The translations under genes and the position numbers were made by a program. The notes under the pieces were generated by a model that saw nothing but the letters and a program-made list of their open reading frames with translations, did no database searches and was not told the origin of the DNA. This document shows positions 1-9,494 of a stretch of DNA of 63,384 bases, in pieces. Source of the stretch: Armatimonadota bacterium (lineage in GTDB: Bacteria > Armatimonadota > UBA5829 > DTJY01). The stretch lies in contig JAGONM010000022.1 in assembly GCA_017993055.1 (NCBI GenBank), positions 1 through 63,384 on the forward strand. The letters are read 5' to 3'. Within the stretch, counting starts at the first letter, position 1; each line of letters opens with the position of its first letter.

Positions 1-239
1 GCCGCTCCCGCGGCGTATCGAGAGGGTTACCCTTGGCCTGGGGGAGCGCGACCTGACGGAGGGGGTCTCTCGTTACGGTTTCCTCGAAACCTACTCGAGA
101 CGGGACGGACGGGGCGAGCTGTTGGGGGAAGTGAATCTCTCGAAGGGGCCTCTGCCTGACTATCAGACTCCGACCGATCTCCTCGAGTAGCCGCTCCCGC
201 GGCGTATCGAGAGGGTTACCGTTGGCCTGGGGGAGCGCG
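1..239. repeat. Two copies of a 50-bp repeat in intergenic DNA
   Basis: Positions 1-50 and 190-239 match at 49 of 50 bases (the difference is C32 against G221), so the copies are offset by 189 bp. Each copy starts with CGCTCCC and ends with GGGAGCG, which can pair as a 7-bp stem; copy 1 also has an inner AGGG-TTA-CCCT hairpin that the substitution weakens in copy 2. No convincing gene covers 1-240. This looks like a dispersed or tandem intergenic element that probably continues upstream of the window. Confidence 0.75.
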
Positions 240-245
240 CTCTGC

Positions 246-274
246 TTGACAAAGCTCGGCCGTTCCTATAGTAT
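246..274 (+). promoter_or_regulatory. Predicted sigma-70 promoter for the sugar isomerase gene
   Basis: A perfect -35 TTGACA lies at 246-251. The -10 is either TAGTAT at 269-274 (17-bp spacer) or TATAGT at 267-272 (15-bp spacer). It sits just upstream of the GTG start at 305 and right after the second 50-bp repeat copy. Confidence 0.6.
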
Positions 275-304
275 GAGCGGGTGAATTTGTACCCGGAGGG
301 CGCC

Positions 305-1147
305 GTGAAGCTGTCAGTCATCACCGACGAGATATCCCAGGACTTCGAGCACGCGCTGGACGTGATGCAGGAGTACCGCGTCCCCGGCGCGGAGCTGAGA
401 TGCCTGTGGGACGTGAACATCGCGGACATGGACGAGGACGGCATCGCCCGCGCGAAGAAGCTCGTCGCGGACAGGGGGGTGGAGGTCTCGTGCATAGCGT
501 CGCCGTTCTTCAAATGCGAGTTGTTCGGCGAGGGCGGGGAGAAGGGAATGACGCACGGGGCGCACGACCGGGGCCTCGACGAGCAGATGGAGCTGCTGGA
601 GCGGTGCATCCGGCTGTGCGACGAGTTCGGGACGAGGTTCATCCGGGTTTTCGCGTTCTGGAAGCGGGGCGAGCTTACCGATGATATAGAGAGCCGGATC
701 GTGGAGGCGTTTATCGAGCCGGCGGAGCGGGCTCGCCGGGCCGGGGTGGTGCTGGGACTCGAGAACGAGCATGCGTGCTACCTGGGCACGGGGGTGGAGA
801 CCGCGCGGGTGATCGAGGCGGTCGGCTCCCCGGGGCTGATGGGCGTGTGGGACCCGGGGAACGCGTTCTGCGCGGGGGAGACGCCGTATCCCGTGGGCTA
901 CGAGGCGATGAAGCATCATCTGGTGCACGTCCACGTGAAGGACGCCGTGCGCGGGGATGACGGAAAGGTGAGCTTCGTGCGGATCGGGGACGGGGAGATA
1001 GACTACCGGGGGCAGTTCGCGGCGCTGAGGGCGGACGGATACTCGGGCTTCATCTCGCTCGAGACGCACTTCAAGCCGGGCGGGAGCTCCGAGGAGGGCT
1101 CGCGGCTGTGCCTCGCGGCGCTGAATGAAATGATCGGGGACGGATAG
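305..1147 (+). CDS. Sugar phosphate isomerase/epimerase (xylose isomerase-like TIM barrel)
   Basis: Predicted cytosolic TIM-barrel protein of 280 residues in the AP_endonuc_2/xylose isomerase-like superfamily, which isomerises or epimerises small sugars using a divalent metal. Visible features are the N-terminal strand beginning KLSVITDEIS, the central LGLENEHACYLGTG segment with a likely metal-ligand Glu, GVWDPGNAFCAGE with the Asp, HLVHVHVKD with the His/Asp pair, and the C-terminal FISLETHF with a final Glu. I chose GTG 305 rather than an upstream in-frame GTG at 281 because GGAGGG (295-300) is correctly spaced before 305 and the protein then starts directly at the first barrel strand. The substrate cannot be read from the sequence. 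It heads a run of same-strand genes. Confidence 0.8.
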   Translation: MKLSVITDEISQDFEHALDVMQEYRVPGAELRCLWDVNIADMDEDGIARAKKLVADRGVEVSCIASPFFKCELFGEGGEKGMTHGAHDRGLDEQMELLERCIRLCDEFGTRFIRVFAFWKRGELTDDIESRIVEAFIEPAERARRAGVVLGLENEHACYLGTGVETARVIEAVGSPGLMGVWDPGNAFCAGETPYPVGYEAMKHHLVHVHVKDAVRGDDGKVSFVRIGDGEIDYRGQFAALRADGYSGFISLETHFKPGGSSEEGSRLCLAALNEMIGDG

Positions 1148-1198
1148 AGGCTCGGCGGGGCATCGGATCAGGGAAACATCACCGTTTGGAGGACGTTC

Positions 1199-2821
1199 AT
1201 GTCAATACAGGGAATGCGGACGAAGATGTCCAGGTATCTCAAGTGGCTCGTGCTGATCATCGCGGCGACATTCGCGATCGGGTTTGTGGGGATGACGCTC
1301 GGCGGAGGCGGCATGGGGGGCCGGGGCGCCAACAAGCAGGTCGGCGTGCTGGCGAAGGTCAACGGGCAGAAGATCAAGTGGGACTACTACCTGGAGATCC
1401 TGCGCAGGCAGATGGAGCAGTACGAACGGCAGAACATTCCGGTGACGACGGAGATGGAGATCCAGATGCGCGGGTCGCTCTTCGAGCAGCTCGTGGACCA
1501 GGAGATGAAACTGCAGGCCGCCAAGAAGGAGCGGGTGCGCGTATCGCGGGGCGAGCTGAACAAGAAGATAGACGAGTACACCGACATGCAGATGAAGTCC
1601 CTGCGGGAGGCGGCCCTGCGGGGGAAGAAGGTCAAGGACGACAAGGTTTTCGCGGCCGAGCTTGCGAAGGCGGAGCCGGGAATGACCATCCAGAAGAAGC
1701 GCAAAGAGATACGGAAGCAGTTCGAGGCGGTTGCTGAGGAGATTCGCAAGTCGCTGATCCTGGAGAAGCTCGACAAGAAGATCGCGGAGACGGCGAAGAC
1801 GGACGACAAGGCGTTCGAGGCGAGCTTCGACCAGGTCAAACTGAGCCAGATTACCGTCGCGTCGGTCGGGAAGCGCTCCGACGAGCAGGCGAAGAAGCGC
1901 GCGGACGACGTGGCGGCCAAGATCCGGAAGGGCGAGGACTTTGCGAAGGTCGCGGGCGAGTTTTCGGACGACATGTACAAGGGCTTCGGGGGGAACCGCG
2001 GCCCGGTGGTGAGAATCCAGCTCGAGGAAGAACTCCGCGACCCGGCATTCGCGCTGAAGGCGGGGCAAGTGAGCGACCCGATCAAGACCGCGGGGGGATA
2101 CGTCATCCTCAAGTCGGCGGGGGTGAGCCGCAACGTGCCGACGGAGCTGAGCGATCCGGCTAAGAAGAAGCAGTACCGGGAGCAGTTCGTCCAGCAGGAG
2201 CAGGAGCGCGCAAAGGCGGAGTATTACGGGAAGCTCAAGAAGGCGATGGCGCTCGAGATAATGGACCCTGAGATGAAGGCGTACATGGCGATGCGCGATT
2301 CGTACGCCGGCATGATGACCGCGTCGGAGTCGGAGCGGAAGGCCCTGATCGAGAAGGTGGCCAAGCTGTACCAGGCGGCCGTGGACGGGGCGGGGGAGGA
2401 CACCGGGATGCGCGCGCGGTGCAGCATCCAGTTGTGGCGCCTCTACGAGATCCTCAGTTCGTCGCCGATGTTCGGCGCGACGGACGCGGAGAAGAAGAAC
2501 TACGCCAAGCTCGGGCGGACGGCGCTGGAGGAGGCGCTGAACTCGACGGAGGACGTGGACCTGCGCCTCGCCCACGCGAAGATGGCGCTGGAGGCGGGTG
2601 ACAAGGCGGCGGCCCTCGAGAGCCTTGACATCGCGTCGGACAACGCGTACGACAACGTGCAGGCGATGGAGCAGATCCGGGACATGTACAAGCAGATGAA
2701 CCGGAACGACCTCGCGGCCGCCCAGCAGGCGGAGATCGACGATTTCAAGCGGAACAACCCTGAAGGCGACTCCTCCACCGCTACTACGGAGCCGATCCGC
2801 ATCCCGGCGGGCGGCGAGTAA
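1199..2821 (+). CDS. Membrane-anchored PpiC/SurA-type peptidylprolyl isomerase
   Basis: Protein of 540 residues. An N-terminal membrane anchor (residues about 11-33, WLVLIIAATFAIGFVGMTL) is followed by a Gly-rich linker, a SurA_N/PpiD-like helical chaperone region (about 45-200), a parvulin rotamase domain (about 205-300, with KRADDVAAKIRKGEDFAKVA, GGNRGPV and AGQVSDPIKTAGGYVI), and a C-terminal helical part (about 360-520) that looks like repeated helix pairs. The family catalyses cis-trans proline isomerisation and helps envelope proteins fold; the layout resembles PpiD, which is tethered to the periplasmic face of the inner membrane. The start at 1199 follows TTGGAGGA. The long helical C-terminal region is more than a standard parvulin carries. 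Confidence 0.82.
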   Translation: MSIQGMRTKMSRYLKWLVLIIAATFAIGFVGMTLGGGGMGGRGANKQVGVLAKVNGQKIKWDYYLEILRRQMEQYERQNIPVTTEMEIQMRGSLFEQLVDQEMKLQAAKKERVRVSRGELNKKIDEYTDMQMKSLREAALRGKKVKDDKVFAAELAKAEPGMTIQKKRKEIRKQFEAVAEEIRKSLILEKLDKKIAETAKTDDKAFEASFDQVKLSQITVASVGKRSDEQAKKRADDVAAKIRKGEDFAKVAGEFSDDMYKGFGGNRGPVVRIQLEEELRDPAFALKAGQVSDPIKTAGGYVILKSAGVSRNVPTELSDPAKKKQYREQFVQQEQERAKAEYYGKLKKAMALEIMDPEMKAYMAMRDSYAGMMTASESERKALIEKVAKLYQAAVDGAGEDTGMRARCSIQLWRLYEILSSSPMFGATDAEKKNYAKLGRTALEEALNSTEDVDLRLAHAKMALEAGDKAAALESLDIASDNAYDNVQAMEQIRDMYKQMNRNDLAAAQQAEIDDFKRNNPEGDSSTATTEPIRIPAGGE

Positions 2822-2832
2822 GATGAACGGCT

Positions 2833-2861
2833 GATCCCCCGGCGGCTCGCGCCGGGGGATC
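2833..2861 (+). terminator. Perfect 12-bp hairpin between ppiC-like gene and rsmI
   Basis: GATCCCCCGGCG at 2833-2844 is exactly complementary to 2850-2861, with a 5-base GCTCG loop. It has no T-run, so it may be an attenuator, an mRNA-stability element or a Rho-aided terminator rather than a simple intrinsic terminator. Confidence 0.55.
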
Positions 2862-2872
2862 GGGACAACCCG

Positions 2873-3721
2873 ATGCCCGGAACCCTTTACCTCGTGGCGA
2901 CCCCGATCGGCAACCTCGCGGACATCACCCTTCGGGCGCTGGACGTCCTCCGGGGCGTGGACGTGATCGCCGCGGAGGACACGCGCGTCACCCGGAAGCT
3001 CCTCGACCACTACCAGATCCCCGTGGCGATGACCCCCTATCACCAGCACAGCCGCGGCCGGAAGGCGGAACACCTCCTCGCGCTGCTGGAGGAGGGGAAG
3101 GACGTGGCGGTCGTCTCCGACGCGGGGACGCCCGGTATCTCCGACCCGGGGCACGAGTTGATCGCCATCGCCATCGCCCGGGGGATCAGGGTGGAGGCGG
3201 TTCCCGGAGCCAACGCGATCATTACGGCCTTGGTGGTCTCCGGCCTCTCCACTCGGAGGTTCACGTTCGAGGGGTTCCCTCCCCGGCCCGTCGGAGAGCG
3301 CAGGGCGTACTTCGAATCGCTCAGGACGGAGCCCCGCACGATGATCTTCTACGAGTCGCCGCTGCGCCTCCTCGCCACGCTCAAGTCCGCGCTCGGAACG
3401 TTGGGCGACAGGAAGGCGGTCGTCGCGCGCGAGGTGACGAAGAAGTTCGAGGAGATTCACCGCGGAACGCTCTCCGACGCGATCGCGCGCTTCACAGAAG
3501 TGAAAGCAAAGGGCGAGATCACGCTGGTCATCGAGGGGTCGTGCGTCGCGGCCGAGCCGGTGTCTGACGACCAGGTGCTGGAGGCTCTGCAGTCGTTCCT
3601 CGCTCAGGGGATGTCCGAGCGGGATGCGGTGAGGCATGTAACCGCGCTCTACTCGCGGCCGAGGAAGGAAGTCTACGCGCGAATGCTCAAACTGAAGGAG
3701 GAGGTCGAGGATGAAGAGTAG
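2873..3721 (+). CDS. rsmI: 16S rRNA (cytidine(1402)-2'-O)-methyltransferase RsmI
   Basis: RsmI methylates the ribose 2'-OH of C1402 in the 16S rRNA decoding centre using SAM. The 282-residue length is typical. The N-terminus GTLYLVATPIGNLADITLRA and the motifs VIAAEDTRVTRKLL, VAVVSDAGTPGISDPG and VPGANAIITALVVSGL are the family hallmarks, as is FYESPLRLLATL. The gene ends 11 bases inside the start of the next gene, so the two are probably translated together. A 12-bp hairpin sits just upstream. Confidence 0.95.
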   Translation: MPGTLYLVATPIGNLADITLRALDVLRGVDVIAAEDTRVTRKLLDHYQIPVAMTPYHQHSRGRKAEHLLALLEEGKDVAVVSDAGTPGISDPGHELIAIAIARGIRVEAVPGANAIITALVVSGLSTRRFTFEGFPPRPVGERRAYFESLRTEPRTMIFYESPLRLLATLKSALGTLGDRKAVVAREVTKKFEEIHRGTLSDAIARFTEVKAKGEITLVIEGSCVAAEPVSDDQVLEALQSFLAQGMSERDAVRHVTALYSRPRKEVYARMLKLKEEVEDEE

Positions 3722-4517
3722 GCTTGCGGTGTACGTGTTGGTGCTGATGCTGTTGGGCAGATGCGTCTTCGCGCAGGACGAGCCGGCAAAGAATGCGGCA
3801 CCCCCGGACTTCGCGTCAGCGGTTGTTCTCGCTGCGGTCGGATTCCTGCCCGATGACCTGAAGGCGCAGTTCTCGGCGGTCGGGACGCAGATCATCTCGG
3901 CGGCAAGGCCGAAGGTAGAAGAGCCGGACAAGTTCTTTGGATTTGCGGAGAAGAATGACGAGGCGGCCCGCAAGCTTTTTGCGGCGCAGTATGAGAAGCT
4001 GCGGAAAGCCGTCGAATCGGGGAAGTCGGCAGCCGACCTGAAGGCGGAACTCGGGATCATCGGGTGGCAGGTGATCGCGGTATGCGATCCGTATCGGGCG
4101 GACAAGGCGTCGTTCGAGAGCGAGGCGCGCCCGGCATTTACAAAGAAACTCGATGCGCTGGCTTCGACGCTCAAGTGCACGCGCGGGACGTTCGCGCGGG
4201 TAACCGATCCGGATCGGTTCGCGCTGGAAATGTCGGCTAAGGCGAGAACGGAACTGAAGAGCCTTCTCGCCGATGAGAAGAAGGGGAAGGACGCGCCGTC
4301 CGCGGTTTTCACGCGGGCTTCGAACTCGCTGGCAGATGTGTGGCAGAGTCTCTTCACCAAAGCTGAGGTGGGAGATTTCATCGGCAACAAATCGAGCAAG
4401 AAGTTCCATCGTGCGACGTGCAGGCATCTGCCCGCCGAGAAGAACCGCGTGCAGTTCAAGTCCAGGGACGAAGCGATCGAAGCGGGTTACGATCCGTGCA
4501 AGGTCTGCAAGCCCTGA
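3711..4517 (+). CDS. Secreted protein with C-terminal Ada-type zinc-binding motif
   Basis: Protein of 268 residues with a signal peptide (KSRLAVYVLVLMLLGRCVFAQ, cleavage near residue 22). The middle part is helical and not recognised. The last 50 residues (about 218-268) contain a GDFIGNKSSKKFH segment, then C-R-H-L-P and a final CKVCKP. This is the Cys-x(n)-Cys-x2-Cys pattern of the small Ada-like metal-binding domain that often ends secreted nucleases and lipoproteins, where it is thought to bind zinc. No nuclease active site is visible. Its ATG lies inside the end of rsmI. The role is unknown. Confidence 0.65.
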   Translation: MKSRLAVYVLVLMLLGRCVFAQDEPAKNAAPPDFASAVVLAAVGFLPDDLKAQFSAVGTQIISAARPKVEEPDKFFGFAEKNDEAARKLFAAQYEKLRKAVESGKSAADLKAELGIIGWQVIAVCDPYRADKASFESEARPAFTKKLDALASTLKCTRGTFARVTDPDRFALEMSAKARTELKSLLADEKKGKDAPSAVFTRASNSLADVWQSLFTKAEVGDFIGNKSSKKFHRATCRHLPAEKNRVQFKSRDEAIEAGYDPCKVCKP

Positions 4518-4541
4518 CGAAGGGGGAGGTTACGCGAGACT

Positions 4542-5270
4542 ATGAAAGGCGTCGTATTGGCGGGCGGGCTGGGGACGCGCTTGTACCCCCTCACCTACGC
4601 CACGAACAAGCACCTTCTTCCAGTGTACGATAGGCCCATGATCTACTACCCGATCCAGACGCTCGTGTCGGCCGGGATCCTTGAGGTGATGGTAGTTACG
4701 GGTGGACCGCACGCGGGGCACTTTCTCTCCGTGCTGAGGAACGGCAAGGACCTGGGGCTGAGCCACATAGAGTACGCGTACCAGGAGAAGGAGGGCGGCA
4801 TCGCGGAAGCCCTCAGTCTCTGCGAGGACTTTGCCGACGGCGGTGACATTGGGGTGATCCTGGGCGACAACACTACCGATGCCGACATCTCCCCGGCGGT
4901 GAGGAGCTTTGAGTCCGGTGCCCGTCTCTTTCTGAAGCAAGTTGTGGACCCCAGGCGTTTCGGTGTCCCGGTGTTCGACGCCGCCGGCGCGATCGCGGCG
5001 GTAGAGGAGAAGCCGGAGGAACCGAAATCCGGCTACGCTGTGACGGGGCTCTACATCTACGACAGCAGGGTATTCGAATACATCCGCGAGTGCCGGCCTT
5101 CCGGGCGCGGCGAGCTGGAGATTACGGACGTGAACAACCTCTACATCCGCGCCGGGAAACTCGACTACGTGGAGCTTGAGGGCTTCTGGAGCGATGCGGG
5201 CACGTTCGAGAGCCTCTACCGCACGAACAGGTTCTGGGCGGAGAAAGCTCTCGCCGGGGGCGCGACTTAA
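4542..5270 (+). CDS. Sugar-1-phosphate nucleotidylyltransferase (short RmlA type)
   Basis: Cytosolic enzyme of 242 residues that joins a sugar 1-phosphate to an NTP, as in dTDP-glucose synthesis. The signature GVVLAGGLGTRLYPLTYATNKHLLPVYD at residues 3-30 is the nucleotidyltransferase G-x-G-T-R loop, and MIYYPIQTLVSAGI, VILGDNTTD (metal-binding Asp) and GYAVTGLYIYD follow in the RmlA order. LEGFWSDAGTFESL is the C-terminal sugar-binding strand. It is shorter than classical RmlA (about 290 residues), lacking the C-terminal dimer extension, so it matches the short glucose-1-phosphate thymidylyltransferase class. Exact substrate not determinable. Its neighbour upstream is unrelated. Confidence 0.85.
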   Translation: MKGVVLAGGLGTRLYPLTYATNKHLLPVYDRPMIYYPIQTLVSAGILEVMVVTGGPHAGHFLSVLRNGKDLGLSHIEYAYQEKEGGIAEALSLCEDFADGGDIGVILGDNTTDADISPAVRSFESGARLFLKQVVDPRRFGVPVFDAAGAIAAVEEKPEEPKSGYAVTGLYIYDSRVFEYIRECRPSGRGELEITDVNNLYIRAGKLDYVELEGFWSDAGTFESLYRTNRFWAEKALAGGAT

Positions 5271-5356
5271 CACCGATTTAACATCCGCGAAACGGCGGCG
5301 AAACCTCGATGGCGTAGACTGGCGTCAGTGAGACTACACTTTCGGGGGTATCGAAT

Positions 5357-7019
<1,663 letters not shown>

Positions 7020-7056
7020 CGTCAGTACGGATGTTCTCAGGCGATGCCGGGCGAGC

Positions 7057-7077
7057 CGGAGGCATCTCATGCCTCCG
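7057..7077. terminator. 9-bp hairpin between glnK and the convergent TPR gene
   Basis: CGGAGGCAT at 7057-7065 is exactly complementary to 7069-7077 with a CTC loop. It overlaps the last codons of the TPR gene on the other strand and lies 38 bp after glnK. There is no T-run, so it is only a possible bidirectional terminator. Confidence 0.45.
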
Positions 7078-7483
7078 CGGGGGCTTCTCCTGAGTCGTCT
7101 GGAGGCTTCATCATCTCCTGTTCCTGCGCGGCGGTCAGTTGCTCCAGCGCCTGCTTGGCCGCGGAGTAGCTCGGATCGAGTCCCAGAGCGCGCAGGTATT
7201 CGTCCTTCGCGAGAGTCGAGTTGTGCGCCTTCTGATAGGCCACCCCGAGGTTGTAATGAATCTGCGGTGAGGTAGGCGCTACGTCAATCGCCTTCTCGAG
7301 AATCTCGATCACGTTCTCGAGGTCGTCCTGCCGGAAATACGCCAGCCCGAGATAGAGGTAGATCTGCGGATCGGACGGGTCCAGCTCGAGAGCCTGCTTC
7401 AGGGCCTCGATTCCCTGCTCGATCAGGCCCTGCCGGAGAAACTCCAGTCCTTGGTCACGGGGGCTTTGTCCTTCAGCCGTCAT
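7067..7483 (-). CDS. Small TPR-repeat protein
   Basis: Protein of 138 residues made almost entirely of tetratricopeptide repeats, about three: RDQGLEFLRQGLIEQGIEALKQALELDPSDPQIYLYLGLAYFRQDDLENVIEILEKAIDVAPTSPQ and so on, with the typical alanine, glycine and proline positions. TPRs form helix-turn-helix scaffolds for protein contacts. There is no signal peptide, so it is probably cytosolic. It is convergent with glnK and divergent from xseA. The binding partner is unknown. Confidence 0.8.
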   Translation of the reverse strand: MTAEGQSPRDQGLEFLRQGLIEQGIEALKQALELDPSDPQIYLYLGLAYFRQDDLENVIEILEKAIDVAPTSPQIHYNLGVAYQKAHNSTLAKDEYLRALGLDPSYSAAKQALEQLTAAQEQEMMKPPDDSGEAPAEA

Positions 7484-7668
7484 CGCTTTGTCCCTCCTGT
7501 CATGGAGCGGAGCGGCCTGCTGGGGTACAGCACGCGGCTAGTCAACGATCAGAGAGTGGTTTCAACAACCGGAGAGATATTTCCTGCTTGAACGCTGCGG
7601 AAGTATGGTGCAACGCGCCTCATACCGTCAAATGAGTCCTGGCGGCTCGGCAGGTACTCCCCGGCTGC

Positions 7669-7698
7669 TTGACCGCAGCAGGCCCGGACCCGTATACT
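7669..7698 (+). promoter_or_regulatory. Predicted promoter directly abutting xseA
   Basis: TTGACC at 7669-7674 and TATACT at 7693-7698 with an 18-bp spacer. The expected transcription start is near 7705, only a few bases before the ATG at 7708, so the xseA transcript may be leaderless or nearly so. Confidence 0.6.
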
Positions 7699-7707
7699 GT
7701 GCGTGGT

Positions 7708-9012
7708 ATGTCCTTCAACAAGCCGACCCGTTCCATCAGCTTCGACGACGAAGGTGCGGTGCTGAGCGATTCCGGTGAGGGATCGTCGCCGCTCGATCAG
7801 CGCAGTAGCGTCCTTTCCGTGCGCCAGCTCTCTGCATGCATCCGCGCTATGTTCGAGACCGAGGAGGCGATGCAGAACGTCTGGGTGCGCGGCGAGGTGA
7901 GCAATCTCACCAGGCATTCGAGCGGGCATATCTACTTCTCTCTCAAGGACGAATCGGCCGCTATACGCTGCGTGATCTGGTCCAACGTGGCGAAGAGTGG
8001 CCGGTTCGAAATCTCGAACGGCATGAAGATCATCGTCCGCGGACGGGTGACCGTATACGAGAGACAGGGGTACTACCAGATTGCCGTGAACGAGGTCACC
8101 CCCGACGGCGTCGGCGCGCTCTACGTTGCGTACGAGCAGCTCAAAGCAAGACTCCAGGCAGAGGGGCTCTTTGAGGACGAGCGGAAGATTGCGATCCCGC
8201 GGTTTTCCAGCAAGGTCGCTGTCGTCACGTCCCGGACTGCCGCTGCCCTTCGGGACATCGTCACGATTGCGGCGCGGCGTTGGCCGGCCGCGAGCATCAT
8301 CCTCGTGCCGAGCCTGATGCAGGGAGACGGTGCTGAGGATGCTGTTGTGGAGGCGGTCCGTACCGCGGACGCCCTTCCGGATGTTGATGTCGTCATCGTG
8401 GCGCGCGGTGGAGGCTCGATTGAGGACCTTTGGACGTTCAACACGGAATCGGTCGCAAGGGCGATCGCCGCCGCTGAGAAGCCTGTGGTTTCCGCGATCG
8501 GGCACGAGACCGACTACACCCTGGCCGACTTCGTGGCCGACCTCCGGGCGCCGACGCCGTCAGCCGCGGCGGAACTAGTGTTCCCGGACTCGAAGGAAGT
8601 GTTGGGGAAGATCGCCCATCTACGCGATGCTATGACCGATGCGCTCAGGCAGTATGTCGTCGACCGAAGGAGCAGGCTCGAAGCCGCGCTGCGTTCGAGG
8701 TGCTTTGCCCATCCAGAGGACTTGTTGCGCGACGACTGGCAGACGGTGGATGCCTTCTCGATGCGCATCTCCTCGTCTGCTAAGGAGTTCGTCACGCAGT
8801 GTGAGAACCGGCTCGGCAAGGCGGCTGCCCGGCTCGACGCCCTCAGCCCGCTTCGAGTGCTGGCCAGAGGATATGCCGTGGTGCGAAGGCTGGACGACGG
8901 CCGGGTTGTCCACGAGGCCTCGAACGTCGCGGCGGGCGATGTGATCGAGACGCTGCTCTCGAACGGGCGGTTGATATCCGAAGTGAAGGAGACTCATGAG
9001 AGGTGGGACTGA
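7708..9012 (+). CDS. xseA: Exodeoxyribonuclease VII large subunit
   Basis: Catalytic subunit of the cytosolic nuclease that degrades single-stranded DNA from both ends, in complex with many XseB copies. 434 residues from ATG 7708. An N-terminal OB fold (about 30-125: LSVRQLSACIRAMFE, VWVRGEVSNLTRHSSGHIYFSLKD) is followed by the catalytic core with VARGGGSIEDLWTFN, SAIGHETDYTLADFVADLRAPTPSAAAE, then a helical tail. A TTG at 7669 is also in frame but coincides with the predicted -35 box, and ATG 7708 lies beyond the -10, so 7708 is the better start; no Shine-Dalgarno precedes it. The stop overlaps xseB in TGATG. Confidence 0.93.
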   Translation: MSFNKPTRSISFDDEGAVLSDSGEGSSPLDQRSSVLSVRQLSACIRAMFETEEAMQNVWVRGEVSNLTRHSSGHIYFSLKDESAAIRCVIWSNVAKSGRFEISNGMKIIVRGRVTVYERQGYYQIAVNEVTPDGVGALYVAYEQLKARLQAEGLFEDERKIAIPRFSSKVAVVTSRTAAALRDIVTIAARRWPAASIILVPSLMQGDGAEDAVVEAVRTADALPDVDVVIVARGGGSIEDLWTFNTESVARAIAAAEKPVVSAIGHETDYTLADFVADLRAPTPSAAAELVFPDSKEVLGKIAHLRDAMTDALRQYVVDRRSRLEAALRSRCFAHPEDLLRDDWQTVDAFSMRISSSAKEFVTQCENRLGKAAARLDALSPLRVLARGYAVVRRLDDGRVVHEASNVAAGDVIETLLSNGRLISEVKETHERWD

Positions 9013-9236
9013 TGGCCGATAGCGAACAGACATTCGAGGATGCCTTGGCGCGGCTCGAGGAGGTCGCGGAGCAGTTGGACGCCGGGAAGCTGCCGCTCGA
9101 TGAGAGGCTTGCGCTCTACGAGGAAGGGATGAAGCTTGTTCGTGAGTGCAACCGTCAACTCACCGAGGTTCAGGGGAAGCTCGAGGTACTGATCAAGGAC
9201 GGTAGCGAAGTCTCCACAGAGCCCCTGGAGTTGTAG
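9012..9236 (+). CDS. xseB: Exodeoxyribonuclease VII small subunit
   Basis: Helical small subunit of 74 residues with the family core FEDALARLEEVAEQLDAGKLPLDERLALYEEGMKLVRECNRQL. It caps the coiled-coil arms of XseA. ATG 9012 was preferred over the in-frame GTG 9003 because AGAGGTG lies at the right distance and the one-base TGATG overlap with xseA gives coupled translation. Confidence 0.92.
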   Translation: MADSEQTFEDALARLEEVAEQLDAGKLPLDERLALYEEGMKLVRECNRQLTEVQGKLEVLIKDGSEVSTEPLEL

Positions 9237-9370
9237 TCCGTCGTGGCGTCTGTCAACGTACTCGCTCCGGGGCGACGATGAATGGCCTTCACGGTCGATT
9301 CGGGCCGCCGCGAGCGCGCCCGCCGTCACCTTGAGGCGGCCCACATCGCGCCTCTCCGATCAACCCTCGC

Positions 9371-9399
9371 TTGACACGCGAGCGCCGCTCGGTTAGACT
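9371..9399 (+). promoter_or_regulatory. Predicted promoter for the transaldolase-like gene
   Basis: Perfect TTGACA at 9371-9376 and TAGACT at 9394-9399 with a 17-bp spacer, about 90 bp before the ATG at 9495. The rest of the 258-bp gap 9237-9494 shows nothing else that I recognise. Confidence 0.6.
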
Positions 9400-9494
9400 G
9401 TACGAGCGTACGCAGCCTCGCGCAACGAAGGCTGCTTCGCCAAGACCACTCGGTGCTGAACCCTGATAAGACTTCTGTCTCGGAGGACTCATTC

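Noticed and set aside
1202-4459. A 1085-codon open frame on the minus strand
   Set aside because: It is the shadow of ppiC-like, rsmI and the following gene, all with strong motifs on the plus strand; high GC keeps antisense frames open.
5271-5356. Sigma-54 promoter for amtB
   Set aside because: No TGGCAC-N5-TTGCA pattern could be found, only a weak TAGACT without a matching -35.
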